Origin: Erysipelotrichaceae bacterium
GTDB lineage: Bacteria > Bacillota_I > Bacilli_A > Erysipelotrichales > Erysipelotrichaceae
NCBI GenBank assembly: GCA_017512285.1
Contig: JAFWGU010000033.1
Coordinates: forward strand, 1 to 37,229
Direction of reading: 5' to 3'
Length of the DNA stretch: 37,229 bases
Part shown: in pieces, positions 18,237 to 26,638 of the stretch
Layout: the number at the start of each line of letters is the position of its first letter
How positions within the stretch are numbered: position 1 is the stretch's first letter
Notes under the pieces: model-generated
Databases searched by the model: none
What the model saw: only the letters and a program-made list of their open reading frames with translations
Told to the model about the DNA's origin: nothing
Translations under genes and position numbers: made by a program

Positions 18237-19277
18237 ATGACATCAATATACGATTTCAGTTTTGAACAGCTAAATGACCTGATGCTTGCCAATGGCTTTA
18301 AGAAATACAATGCCACGCAGGTTTTTCAGTGGCTTTACCGTCAGAAGGTATCGTCATTTGATGAGATGACCAATCTTTCCAAGAATCTGAGAAACTGGCT
18401 GAAGGAGAACTACAGCTGTGACGGCCTGGTAATGCTGAAGAGACAGATTTCCAGAGATGGCACCAGAAAGTATCTGTTTCAGCTGTCTGACGGTTCAAAC
18501 ATTGAATCTGTTCTGATGCACTATGACTATGGTGACTGCATCTGCGTTACCAGTGAGGTCGGCTGCAACATGGGCTGTACCTTCTGCGCGTCGGGATTGT
18601 TAAAGAAGAAGAGAGATCTTACCAGCGGTGAGATGGTGTTACAGGTACTGGAAGTCCAGAAGGACGTAATGGCCGATAACATCAGGGTATCTCACATCGT
18701 GGTAATGGGCATTGGAGAGCCGTTTGACAACTACGATAACGTGCTCAATTTCTGCCGAACGGTCAACCATGACCTTGGCCTGGGAATCGGGGCCAGACAC
18801 ATTACGATCTCGACCTGCGGACTGGTTCCGGGAATCAGGAGATTCGCCGATGAACAGGTCCAGTACAATCTGGCCATATCGCTGCATGCGCCGAACGATG
18901 AAATAAGAAGCAAGATCATGCCGGTAAACAAGGCCTATCCGATCAGCGAACTGATGGATGCCCTGAAATACTATGCCAGCAAGAACAACAGGCGCTTAAG
19001 CTATGAATACATTCTTCTCAAGGGTGTCAATGACACTGATGAATGTGTTGATCAGCTGATAGAACTTACCAGGGATTTTGACGTATACGTCAACCTGATA
19101 CCATACAACACCGTAGATGAACACGGATACGTGTCTACGGACTATAAGACGGCCATGGCGTTATACAACAAGCTCATGAGTCATAACGTCAGATGTACTC
19201 TGAGACAGAAGCACGGCGAAGACATTGATGCCGCCTGCGGACAGCTCAGAAGCAAATATGAGAGGAGCCAGCAGTAA
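18237..19277 (+). CDS. rlmN: Dual-specificity RNA methyltransferase RlmN
   Basis: RlmN is a radical SAM enzyme that makes 2-methyladenosine at A2503 of 23S rRNA and at A37 of some tRNAs. The iron-sulphur cluster motif CNMGCTFC lies near residue 110, and the C-terminal HGEDIDAACGQL contains the second catalytic cysteine. The N-terminal part, LMLANGFKKYNATQVFQWLY, is the accessory RNA-binding region. The start is set at ATG 18237; a TTG twelve bases upstream is less likely since the TTGGGG text there is the only Shine-Dalgarno candidate. The length of 346 residues is standard. It overlaps prpC by one base. Confidence 0.96.
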   Translation: MTSIYDFSFEQLNDLMLANGFKKYNATQVFQWLYRQKVSSFDEMTNLSKNLRNWLKENYSCDGLVMLKRQISRDGTRKYLFQLSDGSNIESVLMHYDYGDCICVTSEVGCNMGCTFCASGLLKKKRDLTSGEMVLQVLEVQKDVMADNIRVSHIVVMGIGEPFDNYDNVLNFCRTVNHDLGLGIGARHITISTCGLVPGIRRFADEQVQYNLAISLHAPNDEIRSKIMPVNKAYPISELMDALKYYASKNNRRLSYEYILLKGVNDTDECVDQLIELTRDFDVYVNLIPYNTVDEHGYVSTDYKTAMALYNKLMSHNVRCTLRQKHGEDIDAACGQLRSKYERSQQ

Positions 19278-19987
19278 TGAGAGCGTTGGGAATTACCGAT
19301 AAGGGACTGAAGAGAGAGCAGAATCAGGACAGCTATGTCATCGTTGATGACGGCAGTGCTCTTTTCGTCGCGGTATGTGACGGCATCGGCGGACACCAGG
19401 CCGGTGACATTGCCTCAACAATGACCTGCAATATGCTGTCATCTTGCTTTCGCAATGAATATGACGGCAATCCTGAAGAATGGTTCAGGATGGCTCTGAA
19501 GAAGGTCAACAGACATGTATATGAGGAAGCTGAAAGCAAGCCTGAATTGAAGGGCATGGGAACTACTCTGGTAGCGGCCATCTTTACTGAAAATACAACC
19601 TACATTCTTAACGTGGGTGATTCACGCTGTTATTATTTCAGCAAGAACGATAGCCTGGTTCAGGTAAGCGAGGACCACAGCCTGGTCAACGATCTGATCA
19701 GAATCGAAGGCATGGAACAGGAAAAGGCTGAAGCAGTAGGCCGCCACATCATCACCAGAGCCGTAGGTATCTGGCCGGTGGTAGAGGGCGACATATATGA
19801 GCTCAATGATGAGTTTAAGTATCTTATGTTAAGCAGCGATGGCCTTCATGACTATGTCGATGATGAAAAGATGATTGACATCCTTATGGATAACAGAAGT
19901 ACCGGCAAGAAGCTGGAAGAACTGGTCGATGCGGCTAATGGTGCCGGTGGATACGACAACATAACCGTCATACTGGTTGAGGAGTAA
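19277..19987 (+). CDS. prpC: PP2C-type protein phosphatase PrpC/Stp
   Basis: This metal-dependent phosphatase removes phosphate from serine and threonine residues targeted by the adjacent PrkC kinase. Metal-binding aspartates are visible in REQNQDSYVIVDD (near residue 20) and in VCDGIGGHQAGDIAS (near residue 36), with a further site in LSSDGLHDYVDD and the terminal GGYDNITVI. The length of 236 residues matches the family. It shares one base with the rlmN stop and carries the kinase ribosome binding site in its own last codons, so phosphatase and kinase are made together. It is cytoplasmic. Confidence 0.96.
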   Translation: MRALGITDKGLKREQNQDSYVIVDDGSALFVAVCDGIGGHQAGDIASTMTCNMLSSCFRNEYDGNPEEWFRMALKKVNRHVYEEAESKPELKGMGTTLVAAIFTENTTYILNVGDSRCYYFSKNDSLVQVSEDHSLVNDLIRIEGMEQEKAEAVGRHIITRAVGIWPVVEGDIYELNDEFKYLMLSSDGLHDYVDDEKMIDILMDNRSTGKKLEELVDAANGAGGYDNITVILVEE

Positions 19988-19992
19988 TTACC

Positions 19993-21657
19993 ATGGCAGC
20001 CAACATGATCGGTAACAGATACATAGTTTCAAAGCTGATAGGTGAAGGAGGCATGGCTGACGTATATCTGGCCATTGACTCCGTTTTAAAGCGCCAGGTC
20101 GCCATAAAGGTCTTAAGAGGAGAACTTAATGATGACCCGGTCAATCTGAAGAGATTCCAGAGAGAAGCCAATGCCATTACCAATCTCTCACATCCAAACA
20201 TTGTAGAAGTATATGACGTAGGCGAGGAAAGCAACCGCAACTACATCGTAATGGAATATGTCCCTGGCAAGACGCTCAAGCAGCTGATCAAGGCCAGGGG
20301 AGCACTGCATCCTGATGAGGCGATCAACATCATGAAGCAGCTGGTTTCAGCTACTTCACATGCTCACCGTAACGGCATCATTCACCGTGACATCAAGTCA
20401 CAGAACGTTCTGATAAAGGATGACGGCACCGTCAAGCTGTCAGACTTCGGCATTGCCTCAACATCAGAGTCCCAGCAGCAGCTGACGCAGACCGATACGG
20501 TCATGGGTTCCGTGCATTATCTGGCGCCAGAACTGGCCAGAGGCCATCAGGCAACGGTACAGAGCGACATCTATTCACTTGGCATAGTGTTCTATGAGAT
20601 GCTGACGGGTAATGTACCGTTCCGCGGGGATACGGCCGTGCAGATTGCCCTGAAGCACATGCATGAGGAGATTCCAAGTGTCAGAGCCTTCAATCCAGAT
20701 CTGCCGCAGTCAGTAGAGAACATCATCATCAGATCGACGGCCAAGCTCAAGGAAGACCGTTATGAAAGCGCTGATGAGATGTACAATGATCTGGTAACCT
20801 GTCTGGATCTGTCCAGAGCCAGGGAACAGAAGCTGGTCGTTGCCAGCAAGGTCAAGCAGCAACAGGAAGAAAAAGCCGTTGAGCATAAGGTAAAGGTCAA
20901 GGTCAGAAAGGACAGACCTACTGCCGGAAACTTCCTGGCAGTCATCGGAGCAATTGCCCTGTGCGGAATTGCCGTCTGGCTGTTACTGTTACTGAACGGA
21001 AACGTCGGACCTCAGCCTACCAAGGTTCAGATCCCGGACGTAACCGGAAGCACCCTAAGTGAAGCGAAGGAAGTACTGGAAAAACTGGAATTCGTCATTG
21101 AGACGATCAAATATGAAGCAACTGAGGACGTTGACAAGGACAAGGTAATCAAGACCAGCCCGTCAGCAGGCATGGAAGTTGAACCAAACGTGTCGGTAAC
21201 CATCTATGTCTCCAGCGGCAAGTACTATACAGTCGGCAACTATCTCAATCAGAACATAAATTCCGTCAAGGGCCTGCTTGAGCAGGATGGCTTTACCGTG
21301 GATGTCGTGGAAGTTAGAGACGGCACCTACGATGTCGGAACCATCATCTCTCAGAGCATTGATGAGGGGACCAGGATCGATCCGATGTCACCGCGTAACA
21401 TCTCATTTACCGTTACGACTTCGGTGGCCTTTAATATTCCATTAGACCTTAAAGGAAAGAATGTTGAAAGTGTTAAGGACGAATTGGAAAGAATGGGAGC
21501 TGTCGTAAAACTGGTTCAGCTGCCAATCGAAAACAACATTGATCCGGAAACAGGGGAGAACATCGTACCTGTTGGTACCGTAGTTTCCGTCATGCCGGAA
21601 ATGGGCACGTATTATTCTCAGAGTAAGGATGCTTACATTGAGCTGACATATTATTAG
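19993..21657 (+). CDS. prkC: Serine/threonine protein kinase PrkC/StkP with PASTA domains
   Basis: This membrane kinase senses cell wall fragments or lipid II and phosphorylates growth and division proteins. The kinase domain (residues about 8-275) shows LIGEGGMADVYLA, VAIKVL, HRDIKSQNVLI and SDFGIAS, all intact. A basic stretch is followed by one membrane segment at about 315-335 (FLAVIGAIALCGIAVWLLLL). Three extracellular PASTA repeats follow, beginning near QIPDVTGSTLSEA, YTVGNYLNQNINSV and NIPLDLKGKNVESV; the second and third are less canonical than the first. At 554 residues it is shorter than kinases with four or more PASTA repeats. GAGGAG overlaps the prpC stop. Confidence 0.95.
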   Translation: MAANMIGNRYIVSKLIGEGGMADVYLAIDSVLKRQVAIKVLRGELNDDPVNLKRFQREANAITNLSHPNIVEVYDVGEESNRNYIVMEYVPGKTLKQLIKARGALHPDEAINIMKQLVSATSHAHRNGIIHRDIKSQNVLIKDDGTVKLSDFGIASTSESQQQLTQTDTVMGSVHYLAPELARGHQATVQSDIYSLGIVFYEMLTGNVPFRGDTAVQIALKHMHEEIPSVRAFNPDLPQSVENIIIRSTAKLKEDRYESADEMYNDLVTCLDLSRAREQKLVVASKVKQQQEEKAVEHKVKVKVRKDRPTAGNFLAVIGAIALCGIAVWLLLLLNGNVGPQPTKVQIPDVTGSTLSEAKEVLEKLEFVIETIKYEATEDVDKDKVIKTSPSAGMEVEPNVSVTIYVSSGKYYTVGNYLNQNINSVKGLLEQDGFTVDVVEVRDGTYDVGTIISQSIDEGTRIDPMSPRNISFTVTTSVAFNIPLDLKGKNVESVKDELERMGAVVKLVQLPIENNIDPETGENIVPVGTVVSVMPEMGTYYSQSKDAYIELTYY

Positions 21658-21658
21658 A

Positions 21659-22522
21659 ATGCAGGGACAGATTATAAAGATCGTTTCCAACCAGTATACA
21701 ATAATAACTGAAGACAAACAGGAGCTTCAGGTCGTTGCCATGGGCAAGTTACGGCTTGGCCAGAAGCCGGTGGTTGGAGACATCGTTGAATATGAGCTTC
21801 TGGACGGCCATTATGGCATGCAGAAGATCCTGGAAAGAAAGAATCAGTTAAGAAGACCGGCAATCGCCAACATCGATCAGGCCATGATCGTCATGTCGGC
21901 AGTTGACCCGGCTTTTTCCAGCATTCTGGTAGACAAGCTGATCTTTCTCATTGAATACGAAGACATAGAACCGGTTATCGTCATTACCAAGATGGATCTG
22001 GTAAAGGATGACGATCCAGTATACGAATACATTGAAGATTACCGTAAATCCGGTTACAAGGTCATTCTGAGCGGACATGACTTCCAGCTCGATGACATCA
22101 AGGACGCCTTAAGGGGCAAGGTGACCGTTCTTACGGGGCAGTCCGGCGTGGGAAAAAGCACATTGCTGAATAAACTGGATCCTGAGTTTGCGGCTGCCAC
22201 TCAGGCCATTTCCAAGGCTTTGGGCAGAGGCAAGCATACTACCAGGCACACCCAGCTATATCCGGTAAACGAAGGCTGGCTGGCCGATACACCGGGTTTC
22301 TCATCACTTGACTTTTCCTGGCATGACTCAGCAACGCTTGCTGAAAGGATCAGAGATTTTCAGGGTCTGCCGCAGTGCAGATTCAAGGACTGCAGACACA
22401 TTAATGAACCTGACTGTCAGGTAAAGAAGGCCGTAGAGGAGGGAAGAGTATCCTCTATACGCTATAAGCATTACCTGGAAGTCGTGCCGTTATGTAACCA
22501 GAGGAAGGAGTGGCAGAAATGA
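21659..22522 (+). CDS. rsgA: Ribosome small subunit GTPase RsgA
   Basis: RsgA helps mature the 30S subunit using GTP. It has the circularly permuted GTPase order typical of the family: G4 ITKMDLV near residue 110, then G1 GQSGVGKST near residue 160, then G3 DTPG near residue 216. An N-terminal OB fold covers the first 60 residues, and a zinc site CRFKDCRHINEPDC lies near residue 240. The length of 287 residues is normal. It begins one base after the prkC stop and ends in an ATGA overlap with rpe, so it sits firmly in the operon. Confidence 0.96.
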   Translation: MQGQIIKIVSNQYTIITEDKQELQVVAMGKLRLGQKPVVGDIVEYELLDGHYGMQKILERKNQLRRPAIANIDQAMIVMSAVDPAFSSILVDKLIFLIEYEDIEPVIVITKMDLVKDDDPVYEYIEDYRKSGYKVILSGHDFQLDDIKDALRGKVTVLTGQSGVGKSTLLNKLDPEFAAATQAISKALGRGKHTTRHTQLYPVNEGWLADTPGFSSLDFSWHDSATLAERIRDFQGLPQCRFKDCRHINEPDCQVKKAVEEGRVSSIRYKHYLEVVPLCNQRKEWQK

Positions 22523-23169
22523 CGATTATTTCACCATCAGTATTATCAGCTGATTTCTCAGACCTGAAGGGAGAGATCGAGCATCTCAATAACAGTAAGG
22601 CAGAGTGGGTCCACTTTGACGTAATGGACGGGCATTTCGTACCTAACCTTACGTTTGGCCCGGACATTCTCAAGGTGTTTGAGAAACATTGTAACAAGAA
22701 ACTCGACGTTCACATCATGGTTTCCAATCCGATGAAGGTCGTTGACTACTTCAAGAAGAACAATGTCTACATGATGACCTTCCATGTGGAAGCCGTCGGT
22801 GACAATACCCTGATTCCGGTAATTGAGAAATGCCGTCTGAACGGCTTCAAGGTAGGCATATCCATCAAGCCCAACACCAGATGTGAAGAGCTGTTAGGCA
22901 TACTGGATAAGGTAGACATGGTTCTCGTCATGTCCGTTGAACCCGGCTTTGGCGGTCAGAAGTTCATGCCTAATTCTCTGGAAAAACTGGATTGGCTTCA
23001 TGAATACCGTGAAGAACATGGACTGAAGTATCTTCTGGAAATCGATGGCGGCATCAATCAGGAAACCGGCAGGCAGGCTGTGAAGCACCATTGCGACGTA
23101 CTGGTAGCCGGAAGCTACATCTTCAAGCATCCTGAGGGAATTGAAGCAGGAGTAGAAAGTCTTTTATAA
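22519..23169 (+). CDS. rpe: Ribulose-phosphate 3-epimerase
   Basis: Rpe interconverts ribulose 5-phosphate and xylulose 5-phosphate in the pentose phosphate pathway. Family motifs are SPSVLSADFSDL, HFDVMDGHFVPN with metal-binding His and Asp, VEPGFGGQKF, and LEIDGGIN near residue 170. The start is placed at ATG 22519, which overlaps the rsgA stop and lies eight bases after AAGGAG; an in-frame GTG at 22510 falls within that site. The result is 216 residues, the usual length. The thiN gene that commonly follows in Bacillota is replaced by a small lipoprotein gene. Confidence 0.96.
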   Translation: MTIISPSVLSADFSDLKGEIEHLNNSKAEWVHFDVMDGHFVPNLTFGPDILKVFEKHCNKKLDVHIMVSNPMKVVDYFKKNNVYMMTFHVEAVGDNTLIPVIEKCRLNGFKVGISIKPNTRCEELLGILDKVDMVLVMSVEPGFGGQKFMPNSLEKLDWLHEYREEHGLKYLLEIDGGINQETGRQAVKHHCDVLVAGSYIFKHPEGIEAGVESLL

Positions 23170-23170
23170 G

Positions 23171-23644
23171 ATGAAGAAGATCCTGATAGTTATGCTAACT
23201 GCCGTTCTTGTACTATGCGGCTGCAATAAGCAGGATGACGGTAAGAAGTTTGCCCAGGAATATGAGGTTTCCGCAAAGACCAGAGTAAAGTACATGAAGG
23301 CGTCTGACTATGAAAATGAGACGACTCATGGTACACACGTGGTCCTCATTTGCAACGAAAAGGATAAGGAAGCCGTCAAGGTACTGGCTGAAGCGATCAG
23401 CGAATATGATGGCATGTACATTTACTACTGTAATTCCGATGACTTTGCCAACAGCAAGCAGAAAATAGGAATTGACCAGTTCATTGAGGTGACAAGGGCG
23501 ATTCTGTTTGTCAAGGAAGGAGAGATCATCGATTCCTTTGACCTGGATCACATGCCTGATGCTAAGATCATTGACAAGGTGTTCAAGGGTGATCTTGACA
23601 ACATGGTAAAAAAGATCGACCCGGGCTGCAGTGACGGCTGCTAG
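23171..23644 (+). CDS. Small predicted lipoprotein, function unknown
   Basis: The 157-residue product starts with a signal peptide and lipobox VLCGC, with Cys18 as the expected lipid anchor. The mature part is charged and soluble, with alternating strand and helix patterns (HVVLICNEKDKEAVKVLAEA, RAILFVKEGEIIDSF) that recall a thioredoxin-like fold, but I see no CxxC redox centre in the expected place; the only cysteine pair is at the very end, CSDGC. No family can be assigned. It starts one base after the rpe stop with no obvious ribosome binding site, so translation is probably coupled, and it is the last gene of the operon. Confidence 0.72.
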   Translation: MKKILIVMLTAVLVLCGCNKQDDGKKFAQEYEVSAKTRVKYMKASDYENETTHGTHVVLICNEKDKEAVKVLAEAISEYDGMYIYYCNSDDFANSKQKIGIDQFIEVTRAILFVKEGEIIDSFDLDHMPDAKIIDKVFKGDLDNMVKKIDPGCSDGC

Positions 23645-23702
23645 TAACTAAGTCCTGTGTTTGATGTATCAATAACGGGGATATTACAATCGTTCTGAAA
23701 TA

Positions 23703-23743
23703 AAAAAACGAAGGTTTATTCATGTAAGAAGACCTTCGTTTTT
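23703..23743. terminator. Bidirectional terminator between the rpe operon and the antiporter
   Basis: AAAACGAAGGT (23705-23715) and ACCTTCGTTTT (23732-23742) are perfect 11-base arms with A residues before and T residues after, so the structure works in both directions for the two converging transcripts. Confidence 0.88.
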
Positions 23744-23756
23744 CAGTTAGTGCTTA

Positions 23757-25001
23757 TTACCGATGGATCTCTCCGGCTTTCTGTAAGGACATCTTGGTTA
23801 GAGACGGGCCAACCAGTTCATAGATCAATACAGATAACAGAATGACATTTCTTATAAGTGCACCCATGTCACTGCCTAATGCCTGTGCGGTATTAACCAT
23901 GCCCAAAGCTACACCGGCCTGTGGGAACAGGGTAATTCCAAGATATCTGACAATGTTTGAATCAAGTTTCAGTGCCTTGGCCGGTAAGCTGGAACCAAGG
24001 TACTTTCCTGCACATCTCATCAGAATGTAGATAAGACCGATAAGAAGTGAAGTAACCTGGGTAAATACTGCCAGATCCAGTTGTGCACCGGATAATACGA
24101 AGAAGGCAACATATAGTGAATTGGTCCAGTGGTCTGACTTGTCAAACAGTTCTTCAGAGAATTCTGAGGTATTGCAGAAAATCGTTCCCAGCATCATTAA
24201 CACCAGAAGGCTCGAGAATGATATCTTAAGTGTACCGATACTAAATTCAAGTGAAGACAGGGCAATGGCCAGGAATATGAAACATATGGTCATTGAAAGT
24301 CTGTGGTCACTGGAGAAGAACAGCTTTTCAAGTCTTGTAAGCAGGAAACCGAGGACTGAACCCAGAAGAACTGAACAGACGATTTCAATAAGCGGGTTGG
24401 CAATGACAGTAATGAAACTGAGAACACCGCCACTAAAGGCCTGGGCAATTCCAAAGCTTACCGCAAATATGATGAGGCCTACAGCGTCATCCAGGGCTAC
24501 TATTGGCAATAACAGGTCAGTAACAGGACCTTTGGCCTTATACTGTTTTACGACCATCAGGGTAGCAGCCGGGGCTGTTGCGGAAGCAATGGCTCCCAGG
24601 GTAAGAATTACGGGTACCGGAAGAATGTCATTGCCAAGTATGAAATGCAGAGCTAACAGAGCTGCATCAACAAGCAGTGTTGCACTTAGTGCCTGCAGTA
24701 TTCCTATTGTTACTGCAGCCTTGCCACTCTTGCTGATCTTATCAAGCTTGAATTCAGCTCCTATTGAGAAGGCAATAAACCCCAGAGCTACAGTAGATAT
24801 TACATTTAGATTAGCAATCTGTTCAAAACTGGAGAATCCAATTCCCGGTATGCCTAATCTTCCCAGACAATACGGTCCTACCAACAGACCGGTCAATAGA
24901 TAAACTGTTACATCCGGAAGATTAAGATGCAATAGCTTTGTTAATCGTGTAAGCATTAATCCAGCCAGTAACGTTATGGCTATGTTTAATAAATCTGTCA
25001 A
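23757..25001 (-). CDS. Cation/proton antiporter, CPA2 family
   Basis: This is a 414-residue integral membrane protein with about 12 hydrophobic segments, matching the Na+/H+ exchanger domain of CPA2 proteins such as KefB and GerN. Key features are TGLLVGPYCLG near the N terminus and the paired aspartates in VALDDAVGLIIFAV, which bind cation and protons in this family. There is no C-terminal TrkA-N nucleotide-binding domain. The start is assigned to TTG at 25001, since AAAGGAG lies eight bases before it; a nearby ATG is out of frame and stops at once. The transported ion (Na+ or K+) cannot be told from sequence. Confidence 0.87.
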   Translation of the reverse strand: MTDLLNIAITLLAGLMLTRLTKLLHLNLPDVTVYLLTGLLVGPYCLGRLGIPGIGFSSFEQIANLNVISTVALGFIAFSIGAEFKLDKISKSGKAAVTIGILQALSATLLVDAALLALHFILGNDILPVPVILTLGAIASATAPAATLMVVKQYKAKGPVTDLLLPIVALDDAVGLIIFAVSFGIAQAFSGGVLSFITVIANPLIEIVCSVLLGSVLGFLLTRLEKLFFSSDHRLSMTICFIFLAIALSSLEFSIGTLKISFSSLLVLMMLGTIFCNTSEFSEELFDKSDHWTNSLYVAFFVLSGAQLDLAVFTQVTSLLIGLIYILMRCAGKYLGSSLPAKALKLDSNIVRYLGITLFPQAGVALGMVNTAQALGSDMGALIRNVILLSVLIYELVGPSLTKMSLQKAGEIHR

Positions 25002-25034
25002 GATAACATCTCCTTTTTTTACGCCCAAGTAAGA

Positions 25035-25062
25035 ATTATAGTCCTATATAAATAAAAATCAA
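25035..25062 (-). promoter_or_regulatory. Promoter of the antiporter gene
   Basis: Reading the minus strand, TTGATT (25062-25057) and TATAAT (25040-25035) are separated by 16 bases. Transcription would start about 27 bases before the TTG start codon. Confidence 0.65.
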
Positions 25063-25178
25063 TTGCCGTACTCACATAAGTATTTTATCAAGGACTGATC
25101 CGAATTCTCGTTTGCAGGTATGATAACAGGTGAATGCCTGTCAGAAAATATGACTATATTTTTAAATGTAATTAACTG

Positions 25179-25184
25179 TATAAT
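25179..25184 (+). promoter_or_regulatory. Candidate -10 box of the mgtC-like gene
   Basis: A consensus TATAAT lies 57 bases before the start codon, with no good -35 at 16-18 bases. The short leader is far too small for an M-box magnesium riboswitch. Confidence 0.45.
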
Positions 25185-25240
25185 GAACATAGGAAACCAA
25201 ACAATCATTATCGTGCTGGTTGAGTTATTTGGGAGATAAA

Positions 25241-25924
25241 ATGGAAAATATTCGTGCATTTATCAGCTCTATTCATGAATTTAATGGGCTCAGCATCTTG
25301 CTGAGAATCATTCTGGCGGTCATTGCCGGCGGCATAATCGGAAATGAACGTGGTGTGCATGGCAGTGCCGCGGGATTACGTACGCACATTTTCGTATGCG
25401 TGGGCAGTGCTCTGACATCACTGTGCAGTCTGTATGTTTCAATAGTCCTGGGGTTCAGCGGAGATGTATTCAGGATCCCGGCCTCGGTTGTATCGGGAAT
25501 TGGTTTTCTCGGCGCCGGTACCATTATGGTCAAAAACGACAACACCATAGCCGGACTAACGACAGCTGCCGGAATGTGGGTAACCGCAATAACCGGCATA
25601 GCTTTCGGTTACGGGTTCTATACAGGCGGCATTGTCACAACTCTCATCTGCATTGTCAATGCCACTCTGTTTACAAGGATCAAGCAAAACCGTCTGCATA
25701 ACATGCGTTTTTATATCGAAGTCAACAACGTTGACAAGATCCAGCCAATTATTGACAAGATCAATGACCTTCTGAATAAGGATGTCTACATTGAGACGAT
25801 TTCAGCCAGAAGCGGAATCATCGGCAATGTCGAACTGGAAGTAACGACCTCGACGAAAAATGACTTTGACAGGGTCATAAAGGAACTGAACGGTTTTGAG
25901 GGAATATACTACATCGTTCAGTAG
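25241..25924 (+). CDS. MgtC/SapB family membrane protein
   Basis: The protein has 227 residues. Its N-terminal 140 residues form the MgtC/SapB membrane domain with four or five hydrophobic segments and the family signature GGIIGNERGVHGSAAGLRTH near residue 30, plus GIGFLGAGTIMV and GLTTAAGMWVTA. The C-terminal 80 residues are soluble with an ACT-like pattern (MRFYIEVNNVDKIQPIIDKI). MgtC of Salmonella supports growth in low magnesium and in macrophages and inhibits the F-type ATP synthase; the role of family members outside pathogens is less clear. The ATG at 25241 follows GGGAGA; a TTG 21 bases upstream is unsupported. Confidence 0.9.
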   Translation: MENIRAFISSIHEFNGLSILLRIILAVIAGGIIGNERGVHGSAAGLRTHIFVCVGSALTSLCSLYVSIVLGFSGDVFRIPASVVSGIGFLGAGTIMVKNDNTIAGLTTAAGMWVTAITGIAFGYGFYTGGIVTTLICIVNATLFTRIKQNRLHNMRFYIEVNNVDKIQPIIDKINDLLNKDVYIETISARSGIIGNVELEVTTSTKNDFDRVIKELNGFEGIYYIVQ

Positions 25925-25950
25925 AATGCCAAATACAAAACTGAGAAGAA

Positions 25951-25980
25951 AAAAAGCCATGGATCTCCATGGCTTTGTTT
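25951..25980. terminator. Bidirectional terminator after the mgtC-like gene
   Basis: AAAGCCATGGA (25953-25963) and TCCATGGCTTT (25966-25976) form a perfect stem with A residues before and TTTTG/TTT after. It serves the MgtC-like gene on the plus strand and the small hypothetical gene on the minus strand, whose stop codon is at 25981. Confidence 0.85.
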
Positions 25981-26244
25981 TCAATTGGCGTTTTTGCTCT
26001 TCCAGAGGTAATACTCATCGTCCTTCTCATTGTTTATGCCGTCATTGTCAGGTTCATAGACATAGAAGGTTTCCTTTTGGAAAAGGTCCCTGAACTCCTC
26101 AAACGAAAGACTGTAGCTCGTATTCAACCCGTTGACCATTATTCTTGAGCCCTTGATGTAGAATGAGGTGTGATCCCTTAGCATTACTATCTCCTTGTCG
26201 TTGAGATACTGGATCACCTGAGAAAAGTTTTCTAGTCTCTGCAT
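25981..26244 (-). CDS. Hypothetical protein, 87 residues
   Basis: The product is a charged soluble protein without a signal peptide, with a helix-rich N terminus (MQRLENFSQVIQYLNDKE), a strand-like middle (HTSFYIKGSRIMVNGL) and an acidic, asparagine-rich C terminus. I do not recognise it. It lies 31 bases after the rpmB stop and directly after the rpmB terminator, its ATG only three bases past the T run, and no ribosome binding site precedes it. A later start or read-through translation would be needed. The tight fit between two terminators argues that it is a real unit. Confidence 0.5.
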   Translation of the reverse strand: MQRLENFSQVIQYLNDKEIVMLRDHTSFYIKGSRIMVNGLNTSYSLSFEEFRDLFQKETFYVYEPDNDGINNEKDDEYYLWKSKNAN

Positions 26245-26247
26245 GTA

Positions 26248-26271
26248 ATAAAAAAGTTAGGAATTCCTAAC
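26248..26271 (-). terminator. Terminator of rpmB
   Basis: GTTAGG-AATT-CCTAAC (26256-26271) is a perfect hairpin; on the minus strand it is followed by TTTTTTAT. It lies four bases after the rpmB stop codon. Confidence 0.82.
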
Positions 26272-26275
26272 CTAA

Positions 26276-26467
26276 TTATTTTGCTTGCTGAGCTTTCAAG
26301 GTTTTTAGAGCTCTTGCAGACATCTTAACAGTCTGTGGTTTGCCGTCAACCATAACCTTAACTTTCTGTAAGTTAACGTTCCATTTACGGCGGGTTGCTC
26401 TTAGAGAGTCAGAACGCTTGTTACCTGAAACTGGACGCTTACCAGTTACAACACATACTCTTGACAT
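26276..26467 (-). CDS. rpmB: Large ribosomal subunit protein bL28
   Basis: This is a 63-residue ribosomal protein with the typical sequence [32 protein letters not shown] and [10 protein letters not shown]. The start at 26467 has AGGAGGT seven bases before it; a start six codons upstream would overlap that site. Only one cysteine of the zinc-type CxxC pair is present, as in other zinc-independent forms such as that of Bacillus subtilis. A -10 like TATAAT lies at 26502-26497 on the minus strand. In many Bacillota the gene is close to rpe, as it is here. Confidence 0.97.
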   Translation of the reverse strand: MSRVCVVTGKRPVSGNKRSDSLRATRRKWNVNLQKVKVMVDGKPQTVKMSARALKTLKAQQAK

Positions 26468-26496
26468 TCGATGACCTCCTTTCAATCTTTCGCTTG

Positions 26497-26502
26497 ATTA
26501 TA
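26497..26502 (-). promoter_or_regulatory. Candidate -10 box of rpmB
   Basis: The minus strand reads ATAGTATAATCAAGC, a consensus -10, about 30 bases before the rpmB start. A TTGCAA lies 20 bases upstream, a longer spacing than ideal. Confidence 0.5.
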
Positions 26503-26559
26503 CTATCATGGCTGACAGAAAATTGCAAGAAATTCTTGATGGAAAAAGCACTATTTTAG

Positions 26560-26594
26560 GAAACAATTTTGCATTTTACAGTAATAATTGTTTC
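26560..26594. repeat. Inverted repeat in the ftsA upstream region
   Basis: GAAACAATT (26560-26568) and AATTGTTTC (26586-26594) are perfect arms 17 bases apart, just upstream of the AT-rich TATGATAAAAT that probably holds the ftsA -10 region. It may be a regulator site for the ftsA-ftsZ operon; no T tail suggests a terminator. Confidence 0.5.
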
Positions 26595-26638
26595 TTAAGT
26601 ATGATAAAATATAAGTAAATTTATTAGGAGGCTTTAGC

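Noticed and set aside
24121-24903. 260-residue plus-strand frame opposite the antiporter
   Set aside because: It is antisense to a clear membrane transporter; its composition follows from the opposite strand.
25185-25240. Magnesium riboswitch (M-box) before the MgtC-like gene
   Set aside because: The leader after the likely -10 is only about 50 bases and shows none of the expected structure.
26276-26467. Loss of a zinc site in bL28 as an anomaly
   Set aside because: Zinc-free bL28 is common in Bacillota, so this is ordinary.
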